DNA of 64,000 nucleotides from Microbacterium protaetiae (GCF_004135285.1 NZ_CP035494.1:1054001-1118000); one strand, 5' to 3'. Counted from the stretch's first letter, positions 17,313-26,555 are shown. The notes: generated by a model from the letters alone, not told the origin. Program-made: numbers and translations.

Positions 17313-18409
17313 GAAGCGGCGCCGCCCAGCTCGACGACGACATCGAGAAGCGCCGCGCCCGAGCGCGGCCAGCTGAACTGCGCGATGTGCGCACTCCCTG
17401 CTGCCACCAGCGCCTCACGCGTCGCATCGTCATCGAGACCGGCCACCGCGGCGGCGAAATCAGCGGGGTCGTCGGCATCCACATACACGGCGCCGGGCCC
17501 GGCGACCTCATGGAAGATCTCCAGGTCGCTGACAACGGCGGGAACTCCCATGGCCAGCGCCTCAGCGATGGGCAGGCCGTATCCCTCGTCACGGCTGGTG
17601 GTCACCAGCACCGCGCCATCGGCCAGCAGCCGGGCGTACTCGGCGTCGGTGACCCCGCCGTGGAACACCACCGATGCCCCGTCGGGGACGAAGGCCTCAA
17701 GCTCGCGGCGCCGGGCCGGTGCGATGCGGCTGAGCAGGTGCAGGGTGCGTCCGGGCAACCGGGCCATGCCGCGGATGAGCGCCTCGACGTTCTTGTACGG
17801 CATGAACGAGCCCATGTAGACGAGGTTCTGCGCGCCACCGACGACCTCGACACCCGCCGGCAGCAGTTCGGCCAGTTGCTGTGGAGCATCGGGGATCACC
17901 ACGACCGGTCGTTTGGTCAATCGCACCTGCGCGAACTGGCGCTTGCTGGTTGCGCTGACGGTGGCCACGACATCGGCGGCGTTCAGCGTGAGCCGCTGTG
18001 GCACATACGACAGGTGGAAAAGCCGCCACCCGAGTCGCACGAAGCCGGGCAGGTCACGCGGCGGGGTGCGGTGCCGGTAGTAGATGGTGTCGTGCAGCGT
18101 GAGAATGAGCCGGAATCGACGTCCCACGGTACCCATCGTCTGCATCGGCGAGAAGACGACGTCGGGCCGATACCGGTTCAGAATCAGCGCGGTCAGCGGC
18201 TCGCGCAGCGCGGTGGGCGCGTGGATCTTGAGAACCCGCGCACCGTCGGGCAGCAGCATCCGCTGTGCGTCGTCCCAAATGAGGAACACGACCTCGACCC
18301 CACGCGCGGGCGCCTGAGCGAACACCGCCGCCGCGAGATCGGCGGAGTATCGACTGATGCCGTCGTGAAAATCGGTGCGGATGTAGCGCGCGTCGAAGAA
18401 CAGACGCAT
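17306..18409 (-). CDS. Glycosyltransferase family 4 protein
   Basis: 367 residues of the GT-B fold. The N-terminal domain opens MRLFFDARYIRTDFHDGISRYSADLAAAV, and a LTLHDTIYYRHRT segment occupies the central cleft. The C-terminal nucleotide-sugar domain has VYMGSFMPYKNVEALI, then VLVTTSRDEGYGLPIAEALAMGVPAVVSD, the family 4 E-x7-E block. The substrate is not evident. The start at 18409 shares one base with the stop of the upstream glycosyltransferase, so the two are translationally coupled and probably act on the same envelope glycan or glycolipid. Confidence 0.9.
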   Translation of the reverse strand: MRLFFDARYIRTDFHDGISRYSADLAAAVFAQAPARGVEVVFLIWDDAQRMLLPDGARVLKIHAPTALREPLTALILNRYRPDVVFSPMQTMGTVGRRFRLILTLHDTIYYRHRTPPRDLPGFVRLGWRLFHLSYVPQRLTLNAADVVATVSATSKRQFAQVRLTKRPVVVIPDAPQQLAELLPAGVEVVGGAQNLVYMGSFMPYKNVEALIRGMARLPGRTLHLLSRIAPARRRELEAFVPDGASVVFHGGVTDAEYARLLADGAVLVTTSRDEGYGLPIAEALAMGVPAVVSDLEIFHEVAGPGAVYVDADDPADFAAAVAGLDDDATREALVAAGSAHIAQFSWPRSGAALLDVVVELGGAASQ

Positions 18410-19590
18410 CAGAGCGGTTCGCCCCGGTACAGCTTCTCGAACGTCTCGAGTGTTCGGCGGATGTCGTGGATCTCGACGCCGTCGAGCGATGCCTGCTGCA
18501 TGCGCAGGTACTCCTCGTCAGAAGCCGTCAGCACCGTGCGCAACCGGTCGGCGAGCGCGTCGACATCGCCCGGAGGAAACAGGTATCCGTTCTCGCCGTC
18601 GTGGATGAGGTGGGGCAGTGCCACGGCGTCTGCGCCGATGATCGGCAAGCCCGACGCCATCGCCTCCATCGTCACGATGGACTGCAGTTCGGCGATCGAC
18701 GAGATCACGAACACGTCGGCACGCGTATAGGCCGCACGCAGTTCGTCTTCGGGCACCTTGCCGTGGAACCTCACGCGATCGCCGATTCCGAGCTTCTGGG
18801 TGAGCTGCTCGAGATGGCGACGCTGGTCGCCCCCGCCGACGACGTCGAAGACGACGTCGAGCTCACCGGCGAGTTTCGCGATCGCCTCGAGCGTGACATC
18901 CACGTGCTTCTCTGTGGTCAGCCGCCCCACGAACAGTACTCGGCGATGCGTGCGCGGGGTGAGATCGGGCGTGTAGTTCGCCTTGTCGATGCCACAGCTG
19001 ATGGGAATGACGCCGGTGAGATCGATCGTCGCCTCGAGAAAGTCGGCAGCCTTGCGCGTGGGAGTGGTCACCGCGCGGGCCATTTTCAGCGTGCGTTCGG
19101 CGTCGTCCCACGCGAGCTTGAGCAGCACCTTGTCGAGGAAGGGCGGCAGCGTCGTGAAGTCGATGATGTTCTCGGCCATCACGTGGTTGGTGGCGATGAT
19201 CGGGATGCCGCGCTTGCGCGCTTCGCGCGCGAGCCCGCGCCCGACGACGATGTGCGACTGAATGTGCACGACGTCGGGTTTCACCTCGTCGAGCACGCGA
19301 CGCGCATAGTGCTTGCTCAGCCACGGCAGCACGAATGTGAGCCAGTCGTGCGGGGGCCAGCGCCACGACGGCAGCCGGTGGACGGTGACGGGCTGGCCTT
19401 CGATCTGTTCGACGAAGGTGCCGTGGTTACGGTGGCCGGCGCTGGGCGCCGAGACGTGCACGTTGTGGCCCCGTTCGACCAGCCCGGCGGCGAGCCGCTC
19501 GGCAAAGCGTGCTGCCCCGTTGACGTGCGGGGTGAAGGTGTCGGCGCCGATCAGGACCGTCAGCGGACGCGCGGGTGCGGCGGGAGTCAC
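18409..19590 (-). CDS. Glycosyltransferase family 4 protein (glycolipid/mannosyl-type)
   Basis: 393 residues from a GTG at 19590. It opens TVLIGADTFTPHVNGAARFAERLAAGLVERGHNVHV, the N-terminal block of actinobacterial glycolipid glycosyltransferases (diacylglycerol glucosyl- and PimB-like mannosyltransferases), with HIQSHIVVGRGLAREARKRG and NHVMAEN following. The donor domain has FVGRLTTEKHVDVTLEAI, GKVPEDELRAAYTRADVFV and the E-x7-E region IAELQSIVTMEAMASGLPIIG. No membrane helix is obvious; it likely binds the cytoplasmic face of the membrane. First gene of a two-gene unit. Confidence 0.9.
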   Translation of the reverse strand: MTPAAPARPLTVLIGADTFTPHVNGAARFAERLAAGLVERGHNVHVSAPSAGHRNHGTFVEQIEGQPVTVHRLPSWRWPPHDWLTFVLPWLSKHYARRVLDEVKPDVVHIQSHIVVGRGLAREARKRGIPIIATNHVMAENIIDFTTLPPFLDKVLLKLAWDDAERTLKMARAVTTPTRKAADFLEATIDLTGVIPISCGIDKANYTPDLTPRTHRRVLFVGRLTTEKHVDVTLEAIAKLAGELDVVFDVVGGGDQRRHLEQLTQKLGIGDRVRFHGKVPEDELRAAYTRADVFVISSIAELQSIVTMEAMASGLPIIGADAVALPHLIHDGENGYLFPPGDVDALADRLRTVLTASDEEYLRMQQASLDGVEIHDIRRTLETFEKLYRGEPL

Positions 19591-19720
19591 GGTGGAGTGG
19601 GTGCCTCTCTCTGCTCGATGTGCGACGGTGGTCGCGCACCGGCATCCACTCTAACGCCGCACGCCGACCTTCTCTGGGAGGTTCGGGGCGATACCCAGGT
19701 CGCGCGCCTACGCTGATCGC

Positions 19721-20311
19721 ATGGCGCGACTTCAGGCCGACGCATCCTCTGCTCTCTGGGTTCCGGTGACCGGTTCGCTCGGGCTGCGCGGGCGGCGGCA
19801 CCGCAAGGCGGCGATCCGGATGCTGCTGCAGCAGGCGAACGGCGCGATGGGCGCACAGGCGCGCCCCGGCGGCGGGGCGTTCGCGTGGATGCTCAGTCAG
19901 GCGACGCCGTTCTTGATGCGCAAGGCCGAGGGGCGCGTGCTGGTGTGGGTGTGGAAAGACGACCCCGAGCTGCTGGTCGCGATGGCGCAGCTGCAAGAGG
20001 CCACCCCTCAGGTACGCGCCACCCGGGCCATGATGCCGATGGAGTATGACGACACCGAGACGTTTCGCAACCCGCACCTGGGCAACGGCGAGCGACTGCT
20101 CATGCCGTTGCCGCCGACGCCGTCTACACCACCGTTCGCCACGTACACGTGGGATGCCGGAACCCACTTCGTCACACTGACCGCGGTGGGAAGCGACCGC
20201 GAGCGGTTCGGCACGCTCACCGGCGCGCTCGACGACCTCGCCCGCACCCTGCGGCTGGTCGACGACCTCACCGTCGGCGAAGCCGCGGTGCTGCGCCTGG
20301 ATCCGAGCTGA
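19721..20311 (+). CDS. Hypothetical protein
   Basis: 196 residues, not recognised. TACGCT at 19709-19714 lies six bases upstream of the ATG, fitting a leaderless promoter. The N-terminus is basic (LGLRGRRHRKAAIRMLLQQAN), and the rest is a mixed alpha/beta globular sequence with several proline-rich turns (MPLPPTPSTPPFATYTWDAG). There is no signal peptide or clear membrane helix. Its last 44 bases overlap the 3' end of the convergent transporter gene, which is unusual and could make the two transcripts interfere. Confidence 0.7.
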   Translation: MARLQADASSALWVPVTGSLGLRGRRHRKAAIRMLLQQANGAMGAQARPGGGAFAWMLSQATPFLMRKAEGRVLVWVWKDDPELLVAMAQLQEATPQVRATRAMMPMEYDDTETFRNPHLGNGERLLMPLPPTPSTPPFATYTWDAGTHFVTLTAVGSDRERFGTLTGALDDLARTLRLVDDLTVGEAAVLRLDPS

Positions 20312-21416
20312 CCGGCACGATCTCGCCCTTGTCGTCGGCCGCGGACGCGGCATCCCCACTCAACCACCTCATCCACCGCGCGTCGGGGTCACCGTCCAGC
20401 ACCAGCGCACGCACGAGCAAGGTGAGCGGGATCGACAGAATGGCCCCGAGCGGGCCGATGATGAACGTCCAGAAGATCACCGAGAAGAAGCTCAGCGTCA
20501 GGCTCAGACTCACCGCATCAGAGACGAACTTCGGCTGCACGAGCACCTGCAGCACGACGTTGACGACGATGTAGATGGCGATCACGCCGAGCATCAGCGG
20601 CCAGCCGCCCACGACCAGCGCCAGCAGCGCCGGCGGGATCAGACCGATGATGAAGCCGATGTTGGGGATGAAATTCGTCACGAACGCGAGGATCGCCCAC
20701 ACTATCGGCGCGGGGATCCCCAGCCACCACAGCGCCAGTCCATCAAGGATCGCCACGATCGCGCCGAACGACGCGTTGACCACGTAGTAGCGGCGCACGC
20801 CGGTGTTGAAGCGGCGGAACCGATCCACGGTCGGGCGGATGCCGCGGCCGAAGGCTTCTTCGGCACGCGCGTACCGCGCCCCGTCGACGGCCATGAAGAT
20901 CACGTACGCGAGCACGAAGAACAGGGCCGTGAGCACCCCGATCACGGTGCCACCCAGGCTCGTGATCGACGAGACGATGGTGCCGGCGTCGAAGATCGAC
21001 GCCATGGCGCCCGAGACCTGGGTGTCCAGGCCCAGCTCTGACAGCCACGCGACGATGGCGCGCGCGGTCGCCTCGAGATCGCCCGCGTAGTCGGCCACCA
21101 GGTGCACGAACTGCACCCCGGCGAAAACCAACAGCAGGGCCAAGAAGATCAGCACGATGTAGGCGAGCAGGATCACTGCCGCCGTCGCCGCCCAGCGCGG
21201 CCAGCCATGGCGTTCGAGCGGGTGGCGCAGCGGATGGCAGATGATCACGATGACGACGGCCAGAGCGAGCGGCCCGACGACCTCACGGGCGAACCAGAGC
21301 CCCGCCAGCGCGATGACGGCAGCGGCGATCGTGAGCAGAATGCGCAGCGACGGCGACAACAAGCTCGGCGCCGCAGGTGCCGGGGGCGGGGGTGCCGGAT
21401 CGACGCGTCGTCTCAT
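20268..21416 (-). CDS. AI-2E family transporter (TqsA/PerM-like)
   Basis: 382 residues from the ATG at 21416 (MRRRVDPAPPPPAPAAP), preferred over an ATG 12 codons earlier. Eight or so membrane helices in the AI-2E exporter arrangement: a pair near the N-terminus (ILLTIAAAVIALAGLWFAREVV), an amphipathic cytoplasmic stretch with RFRRFNTGVRRYYVVNASFG, and the conserved C-terminal half LAFVTNFIPNIGFIIGLIPPALLALVVGG, with its FIPxxG signature. Members export autoinducer-2-like or other small molecules, or act as sodium/proton antiporters; the name does not prove quorum sensing. Confidence 0.9.
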   Translation of the reverse strand: MRRRVDPAPPPPAPAAPSLLSPSLRILLTIAAAVIALAGLWFAREVVGPLALAVVIVIICHPLRHPLERHGWPRWAATAAVILLAYIVLIFLALLLVFAGVQFVHLVADYAGDLEATARAIVAWLSELGLDTQVSGAMASIFDAGTIVSSITSLGGTVIGVLTALFFVLAYVIFMAVDGARYARAEEAFGRGIRPTVDRFRRFNTGVRRYYVVNASFGAIVAILDGLALWWLGIPAPIVWAILAFVTNFIPNIGFIIGLIPPALLALVVGGWPLMLGVIAIYIVVNVVLQVLVQPKFVSDAVSLSLTLSFFSVIFWTFIIGPLGAILSIPLTLLVRALVLDGDPDARWMRWLSGDAASAADDKGEIVPVSSDPGAAPRLRRR

Positions 21417-21461
21417 CCGGCCAGCGTAACGGCGCGATGCCGCCGGTGCCATGATGAGCGC

Positions 21462-22847
21462 ATGAGCGATCCGTCGGCGCCGACGTGGCAGCCCCTCCCC
21501 ACTCTGGCTGAGCGCGTCGCGGCAGGGCGCGCCGTGCGACAGCGGGTACCGCGCCGCGAGCTCGCACGCCTGGGCGACCGGCGGCGCGACCCGCTCGGGA
21601 TCATCGCGCGGCAGAACGAGGACCGCGTGCCCGAGCTTGTGCCGCTGCGCACCGAACGGATGAGCGCGAGCCCGTTCACGTTCTACCGCGGCACGGCCGC
21701 ACTCATGGCCGCCGACCTCGCGAACGGCCCGTCCAGCGGCATCCGCGTGGCATCATGCGGCGATGCGCACGTGTCGAATTTCGGGTTCTACGCCTCGCCT
21801 GCCCGCGAGTTGCTGTTCGATCTGAACGACTTCGACGAGGCGGCGTGGGCGCCGTGGGAATGGGATCTGAAGCGCCTGGTGACCAGCATCGTCATCGCCG
21901 GGCAGGTGTCCTCACGCGACGATGCGGTGGTTCAGGATGCCGCGCGCGGCGCAGTGCGCACCTATGCGCGAGCGCTGCGTGCGAGCCTGCGGCGGTCGCC
22001 GACGCAGCGGTATTACACGCACTTTGCGGCCACGGCCGCCGACGACACGCTCGATGGCGCGTCGCGCCGGGCATTGCGTGCGGCCATTCGAGACGCGCGC
22101 AAGCGCACCGGGGAACGCGCCGCCCGTCGCACGACCGAGATCGACGCGGCCGGGCGCCGGGTGTTCGTTGAGAACCCGCCGGCGATGACGCACGCACCGG
22201 CCGAGGTGGTGCGCGGCATCCGTGCCGAGATGGAACGGTATGTGCACTCGGCAGGCGTCGACATTCGGATGCTGCTGCAGAACTTCACCGTCGCCGATGT
22301 CGCCCGCCGGGTGGTGGGCGTGGGAAGTGTGGGCACCCGCTGCTACCTGATCGTCTTCGAAGACGGAGACGGCAACACTCTGCTGCTGCAGGCCAAGCAG
22401 GCCGGGCGCAGTGTGCTCGTCGAGCACGGTGGCCTCGTGCAACCGCCGGAGCTCGACGAATACATCGAGCAGCACGGCCAGGGCGGACGCGTCGTCGCCC
22501 TGCAACGGATTCTGCAGGCGGCATCCGACCCCTTCCTGGGGCACCTGCGGTCAGAAGCCGGCATCGAACTGTACGTGCGCCAATTCCACGACATGAAGGG
22601 CGGCATCGACATCGAGACGCTCGATGATGTGCCGTTCGCACGGTACGCACAGGCGTGCGCGGCGGTTCTGGCACGGGCGCATTCGCAGTCGCCGGCCGTC
22701 GCGGTCGTGTCGGGGTACGTCGGCGGCGGACGCGCGATCGCCGAGCCGCTGCTGGAGTGGGCGTACGGGTATGCGGCGGTGTCGCGCGAAGACTACGACG
22801 CCTTTTTCGAGGCGGCCGTGGCTCCCGGCATCCCCTCGGCCGGGTGA
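21462..22847 (+). CDS. DUF2252 family protein
   Basis: 461 residues from the ATG at 21462. It carries the DUF2252 core: MSASPFTFYRGTAALMAADL, then CGDAHVSNFGFYASPARELLFDLNDFDEA followed by WEWDLKRLVTSI, and later DIRMLLQNFTVADVARRVVGVGSVGTRCY. The GDAH...N...DxxDFD arrangement resembles the catalytic and metal-binding loops of aminoglycoside-phosphotransferase/kinase-like folds, so a phosphotransferase activity is plausible but unproven. Monocistronic; ends at a repeat array. Confidence 0.9.
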   Translation: MSDPSAPTWQPLPTLAERVAAGRAVRQRVPRRELARLGDRRRDPLGIIARQNEDRVPELVPLRTERMSASPFTFYRGTAALMAADLANGPSSGIRVASCGDAHVSNFGFYASPARELLFDLNDFDEAAWAPWEWDLKRLVTSIVIAGQVSSRDDAVVQDAARGAVRTYARALRASLRRSPTQRYYTHFAATAADDTLDGASRRALRAAIRDARKRTGERAARRTTEIDAAGRRVFVENPPAMTHAPAEVVRGIRAEMERYVHSAGVDIRMLLQNFTVADVARRVVGVGSVGTRCYLIVFEDGDGNTLLLQAKQAGRSVLVEHGGLVQPPELDEYIEQHGQGGRVVALQRILQAASDPFLGHLRSEAGIELYVRQFHDMKGGIDIETLDDVPFARYAQACAAVLARAHSQSPAVAVVSGYVGGGRAIAEPLLEWAYGYAAVSREDYDAFFEAAVAPGIPSAG

Positions 22848-22898
22848 CCTGCCGGTCGGCGGGTTGTGCAGCCTCTTGCGCCTCCCCGTTGCCGGGGC

Positions 22899-23155
22899 GT
22901 GTCACAGAACGTGCGGGTTCGCGGGCGCCCGACCCGGCCTTAGTGTGACATCCCCAGTGGGCCGTGTCACAGAACGTGCGGGTTCATCGCCCTGCGGCCC
23001 ACCCCTTGTGTGACATCCCCCTCACGCGTGTCACAGAACGTGCGGGTTCGCGGGCGCCCGACCCACCCCTTGCATGGCATCCCCAGTGGCCGTGTCACAG
23101 AACGTGCGGGTCCGCGGGCGCCCGACCCGCCCCTTGTGCGACATCCCCCTCACTC
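22899..23155. repeat. Four-copy tandem array of a GTCACAGAA...GTGTGACAT palindromic repeat (family B)
   Basis: Units begin GTCACAGAACGTGCGGGT at 22901, 22966, 23030 and 23094 (period 64-65). Each runs through a GC-rich centre (GCGGGCGCCCGACCC in three of four) to a variant of TTGTGTGACATCCCC. GTCACA and TGTGAC are the inverted ends. The second copy has a different centre. It fills the whole convergent gap between the DUF2252 and MmcQ genes. Related single copies sit at 32208-32321. Confidence 0.85.
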
Positions 23156-23561
23156 AGCCGAGGCCATGCGCCCGCAACCACTCATCGCGCGTGCTCGCGG
23201 TGGTGTACAGCAGCCACGCGTCGGTGATCGTCTCGCGCAGTAGGTCGAGGTCGATGCCATCCAGCTCGGTGAGCACCGTCGGCCATCCGTCGAAATGCGG
23301 GGTGTCGAAGAAGGTGCCGGGAAAGGTCTGGAGCAGCGCGGCTTTCCCGTCGAGGCCGTCGGTGCGAATGCCGACCACCACACCCTCCGGCCAGGTGCGC
23401 CCGAGGGCCGCGAGCGCGGCGAGGTCTGCCTTGCGCGGTCCGCGCTCCCAAACCACCTGACCGGCCTTCGTACGCCAGGCCGCCGCGCCGTGCGGAGTCG
23501 TGGTCTCGGTCACGTCGGGAAACTCGGCGCAGATCGCGCGCACATCGTCGAGCGTCGCCAT
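23154..23561 (-). CDS. MmcQ/YjbR family DNA-binding protein
   Basis: 135 residues from the ATG at 23561 (MATLDDVRAICAEFPDVTE); the longer open frame upstream runs antisense through hemA. Family features: TTTPHGAAAWRTKAGQVVWERG near residue 25, a central VVGIRTDGLDGKAALLQTFPGTFFDTPHFDGWPTVLTELD, and the closing helix ITDAWLLYTTAS. The family folds like the CyaY-like double-wing domain and is annotated as DNA-binding, but physiological roles are poorly known. Confidence 0.87.
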   Translation of the reverse strand: MATLDDVRAICAEFPDVTETTTPHGAAAWRTKAGQVVWERGPRKADLAALAALGRTWPEGVVVGIRTDGLDGKAALLQTFPGTFFDTPHFDGWPTVLTELDGIDLDLLRETITDAWLLYTTASTRDEWLRAHGLG

Positions 23562-23646
23562 ACGGCGATTGTCCTCTGGCGCGGCGGCGGCGTCTACGCT
23601 CGCGCACGCCCCGTATGGGGGATGCCGCGGGCCGGGGCAGTCGGGT

Positions 23647-24960
23647 TCAGCTGGCCGCTTCGTCGTGCTCGTCGTCGGCGCGCACGGTGGCCACCAGGCG
23701 ACCGGCCGCGGGCTCGACGCCGAACAGTGCAGTGACGGCGTCGGCGAATTCGCCGGCGCGACCATCGGCGGCCAACTCGCGTGCCCGCACCGAGGGGCCG
23801 TGCAGCAGGACCCCCGCCAAGTGCCGCAGCGCGGCCTCGGTCTCGGGCGTGGTGTCGCCGCGCTTGCGCGCCCACGCGATCTCGCCGTCGAGCACATCGA
23901 ACACATGCGAGCGCAGGGCGACCAGCGCGGGGGTGACGGCGTCTTCGGCACTCGCGCGCCGATACTCGGCGACCGCCCCCTCGACGAGGGCGCGCGCTTC
24001 GTCGGTCGCCCCCAGCTCGGGAAGCGGCGCATGCGCGCGCAGCGTCTCAAGGTCGAGCAATTCGGTGTCGGGCAGCGTGGCCACCGCCGGATCGACGTTG
24101 CGCGGCAGGCCGAGGTCGATGACAAGACGCCGCTCCAGGGCTCCGGGCAGATTTCGCGCGGCCTCGACCATTGCGGCATCCACGATCACGGTCGGCGCGA
24201 CACTGCACGCGACGAGGATGTCGCTGTCGGCGATGGCCTGCTCGAGCCCATCGAGCGGGACCGCCGCGATGTCGTGGTTCGCCACGAAGCCGGCGGCGCG
24301 GCCCGTGCGCGAATACACCCTGACATCGGTGACGCCGCGATCGCGCAGGGCGGCCAGGCTCGCCCCCGCATAGCGGCCCGTACCCACCAGCAGCACCCGG
24401 GTCTGCGCCCAATCGGTGATGCGCGTCTCGGCCATGTCAAGCGCGAGGCGCACGACCGAGCGGCCAGCGCGCGAGAGCTCGGTGTTGTTCTTCACGCCGC
24501 GTGAGGTGCGCGAGGCGAGTTGGAAGACGCGCTCGAGTTCGCGCGTGACGGTGCCGCGCTCCCGTGCCCCTTCCAGAGAGCGGCGCACCTGACCGGCGAT
24601 CTCGCCTTCGCCGACGACGATGGATTCCAGTCCGCTGGCCACCGAGAACACGTGCTCGGCGACGGCTTCGCCGTGCAGCAGAATGCCGGATTCGCGCAGG
24701 TCGTGCGAGGCGAGCCCGGTCGCGGTGGCGACGGCGTCGACGAGGTGATCGGATGCCGCATCCTGCGCGCCCTCGCCGGCTGCGGCGTCCTGCAGGTCGA
24801 GATAGACCTCGAACCGGTTGCACGTGGAGAGCACAACGCTCCCACTGACGCCGTCGGCCGGCTCGGCAAGTCGCGCTATCACCTCGTCGGCACGGCGCTC
24901 CAGCCGCTCGACGGTGTCGAGGGCTGCGGTGCGATGGCTGGACGAGAAGCAGAGGAGCAC
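23647..24960 (-). CDS. hemA: Glutamyl-tRNA reductase
   Basis: 437 residues from a GTG at 24960 (VLLCFSSSHRTAALDTVERL). This start matches the family N-terminus and lies eight bases after a TATCCT -10 box at 24974-24969, so the message is probably leaderless. The catalytic Cys is in VVLSTCNRFEVY (about Cys47), the tRNA-contact block is ESIVVGEGEIAGQVRRSL, the NADPH-binding domain has VLLVGTGRYAGASLAAL, and a C-terminal dimerisation helix follows. It reduces glutamyl-tRNA to glutamate-1-semialdehyde, the first step of C5 haem synthesis, and is divergent from the rest of the haem genes. In RYAG the usual GEM...G motif of the nucleotide fold is varied. Confidence 0.95.
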   Translation of the reverse strand: MLLCFSSSHRTAALDTVERLERRADEVIARLAEPADGVSGSVVLSTCNRFEVYLDLQDAAAGEGAQDAASDHLVDAVATATGLASHDLRESGILLHGEAVAEHVFSVASGLESIVVGEGEIAGQVRRSLEGARERGTVTRELERVFQLASRTSRGVKNNTELSRAGRSVVRLALDMAETRITDWAQTRVLLVGTGRYAGASLAALRDRGVTDVRVYSRTGRAAGFVANHDIAAVPLDGLEQAIADSDILVACSVAPTVIVDAAMVEAARNLPGALERRLVIDLGLPRNVDPAVATLPDTELLDLETLRAHAPLPELGATDEARALVEGAVAEYRRASAEDAVTPALVALRSHVFDVLDGEIAWARKRGDTTPETEAALRHLAGVLLHGPSVRARELAADGRAGEFADAVTALFGVEPAAGRLVATVRADDEHDEAAS

Positions 24961-25006
24961 GGGATTGAAGGATACCCCGCTCGGATGAGCGCCCCACCCA
25001 GGCATG

Positions 25007-25166
25007 CCTCGCGGCGTCACCGGGCCGGACCCGCTGCGCCCCGCCCAGCCTCGCGGCGTCACCAGCCCGGCCCCGCTGTGCCCAGCCGGGGCTCGCGGCG
25101 TCACCAGCCCGGCCCCGCTGTGCCCAGCCGGGCCTCGCTGCACCAGCCCGCGCGGTACCAGCCCGG
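25007..25166. repeat. 42-bp tandem repeat between hemA and hemE
   Basis: Three units of exactly 42 bases start at 25007, 25049 and 25091 with (C/G)CTCGCGGCGTCACC, continue AGCCCGGCCCCGCTGTGCCC, and end AGCCGGG in units 2 and 3, which differ at a single base. A degenerate fourth unit follows to about 25166. It is upstream of the hemA promoter and may add transcription-start or structural context, but no function is evident. Confidence 0.85.
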
Positions 25167-25216
25167 TGGCCTCGGACGGGCATCGATGCACGTGTCAAGA
25201 CCGGCACCCGAGCACT

Positions 25217-25302
25217 AACTCAGTCTGCGATGTCACGCAGAGCGTCGAGAACCGCGCGATTGCGCGCATGGCCGTGCCCGGCCCCGATTCACAGACTGAG
25301 TT
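25217..25302. repeat. Inverted-end element AACTCAGTCTG...CAGACTGAGTT
   Basis: Perfect 11-base inverted ends at 25217-25227 and 25292-25302, extendable to 13 of 14 matches, bound an 86-bp segment with no coding capacity. It looks like another palindromic interspersed element or an RNA stem; only one copy is in the window. After it, up to about 25372, comes a CA-rich low-complexity run (CACACCGCACACACC...). Confidence 0.65.
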
Positions 25303-25454
25303 GTTGCACACCCCACACCGCACACACCACGCCGCACACCTCACGCCGGGCACCGCACACCCCCGCGTGGCGACCCGATGCCCACGGCAATTCCGCCGTT
25401 TCGCACGGCCTGCACCGAGCGCCGCTCACATCCAGGTCTGCGAGAATCGGCCGC

Positions 25455-26555
25455 GTGAGTGCCGACCCCCGCCCCGCCGTGCTGCCCGCCGACCATCCGC
25501 TGACGTCGGGCGCGACATCCAGCTCCCTTCTCGTGCAGGCGTACCGCGGCGTGCGCGGCGCGACCCTGCCGGTGTGGTTCATGCGCCAGGCCGGCCGCTC
25601 GCTGCCCGAGTATCGCGAACTGCGCACGGGGCTCGGCATGCTCGACACCTGCCTCGACCCCGCCCTGGCCAGCGAGATCACGCTGCAGCCGGTGCGACGC
25701 CACGGGGTGGATGCCGCGATCTTCTTCAGCGACATCGTCATCCCGCTGCGGCTGGCCGGCGTCGGCGTCGAGATCCAGGCAGGCACCGGCCCGGTCTTCG
25801 ACCGCGCCGTGCGCACAGCCGCCGATGTCGACGCTCTCATCGAGGCCGGCACGCTCGACGCCTCCGACGCCGCACTGGACCCGATCCGCGAGGGTGTGCG
25901 CCGCACCGTGGCTGAGCTGGGCGCGACGCCGCTCATCGGCTTCGCCGGGGCGCCGTTCACGCTGGCCGCCTACCTCGCCGAGGGGCGGCCCAGCCGCGAC
26001 CACCTCGCTGCCCGGCGCCTCATGCACACCGACCCCGACGCCTGGGCGCGGCTGCTGAGCTGGTGCGCCGACATCACCGGCGCGTTCCTGCGTGCGCAGC
26101 TGCTGGCCGGTGCCGGCGCGGGCCAGCTGTTCGACTCGTGGGCCGGATCGCTGAGCCGTGCCGACTACGCGCGCCATGTCGCCCCTGCCTCGGCCCGCGC
26201 GCTGGCCCATGCGCACGAGCTCGGTGCGCCGCTCGTGCACTTCGGGCTGGGCACGGGTGAGTTCCTAACCGAGATGAAGGATGTCGGAGCCGACGTCGTC
26301 GGCATCGACTACCGCCTGCCGCTCGATGAGGCGTCCCGGCGCCTCGGCGACTCGGTGCCGCTGCAAGGCAACATCGATCCCGCCCTGCTGGCCGCGCCCT
26401 GGGACGTGCTCGCCGAGCACACGCGTGATGTCATTCGGCGCGGGCGCCGCGCCCCCGCGCACGTCGTGAACCTCGGCCACGGCGTTCCGCCCGACACCGA
26501 CCCAGCCGTGCTCACGCGGCTTGTGGAACTCGTCCACGAGGTCGGTGCGGAGTGA
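25455..26555 (+). CDS. hemE: Uroporphyrinogen decarboxylase
   Basis: 366 residues from a GTG at 25455, with GAGAAT 11-6 bases upstream (leaderless arrangement). It has the HemE signature WFMRQAGRSLPEYR, the second signature IGFAGAPFTLAAYLAEG, AGAGAGQLFDSWAGSLS with an active-site Asp/Ser region, and the terminal HVVNLGHGVPPDTDP. It decarboxylates uroporphyrinogen III to coproporphyrinogen III. First gene of the haem operon: hemE-hemY-chdC-cpfC-hemC-hemB-hemL. Confidence 0.96.
   Translation: MSADPRPAVLPADHPLTSGATSSSLLVQAYRGVRGATLPVWFMRQAGRSLPEYRELRTGLGMLDTCLDPALASEITLQPVRRHGVDAAIFFSDIVIPLRLAGVGVEIQAGTGPVFDRAVRTAADVDALIEAGTLDASDAALDPIREGVRRTVAELGATPLIGFAGAPFTLAAYLAEGRPSRDHLAARRLMHTDPDAWARLLSWCADITGAFLRAQLLAGAGAGQLFDSWAGSLSRADYARHVAPASARALAHAHELGAPLVHFGLGTGEFLTEMKDVGADVVGIDYRLPLDEASRRLGDSVPLQGNIDPALLAAPWDVLAEHTRDVIRRGRRAPAHVVNLGHGVPPDTDPAVLTRLVELVHEVGAE

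Noticed and set aside
22899..23155. CRISPR-like array (regular units near 64 bp)
   Set aside because: The stretches between the conserved starts are also alike in three of four units and lack unique spacers; there are no cas genes nearby. It is a tandem palindromic repeat.
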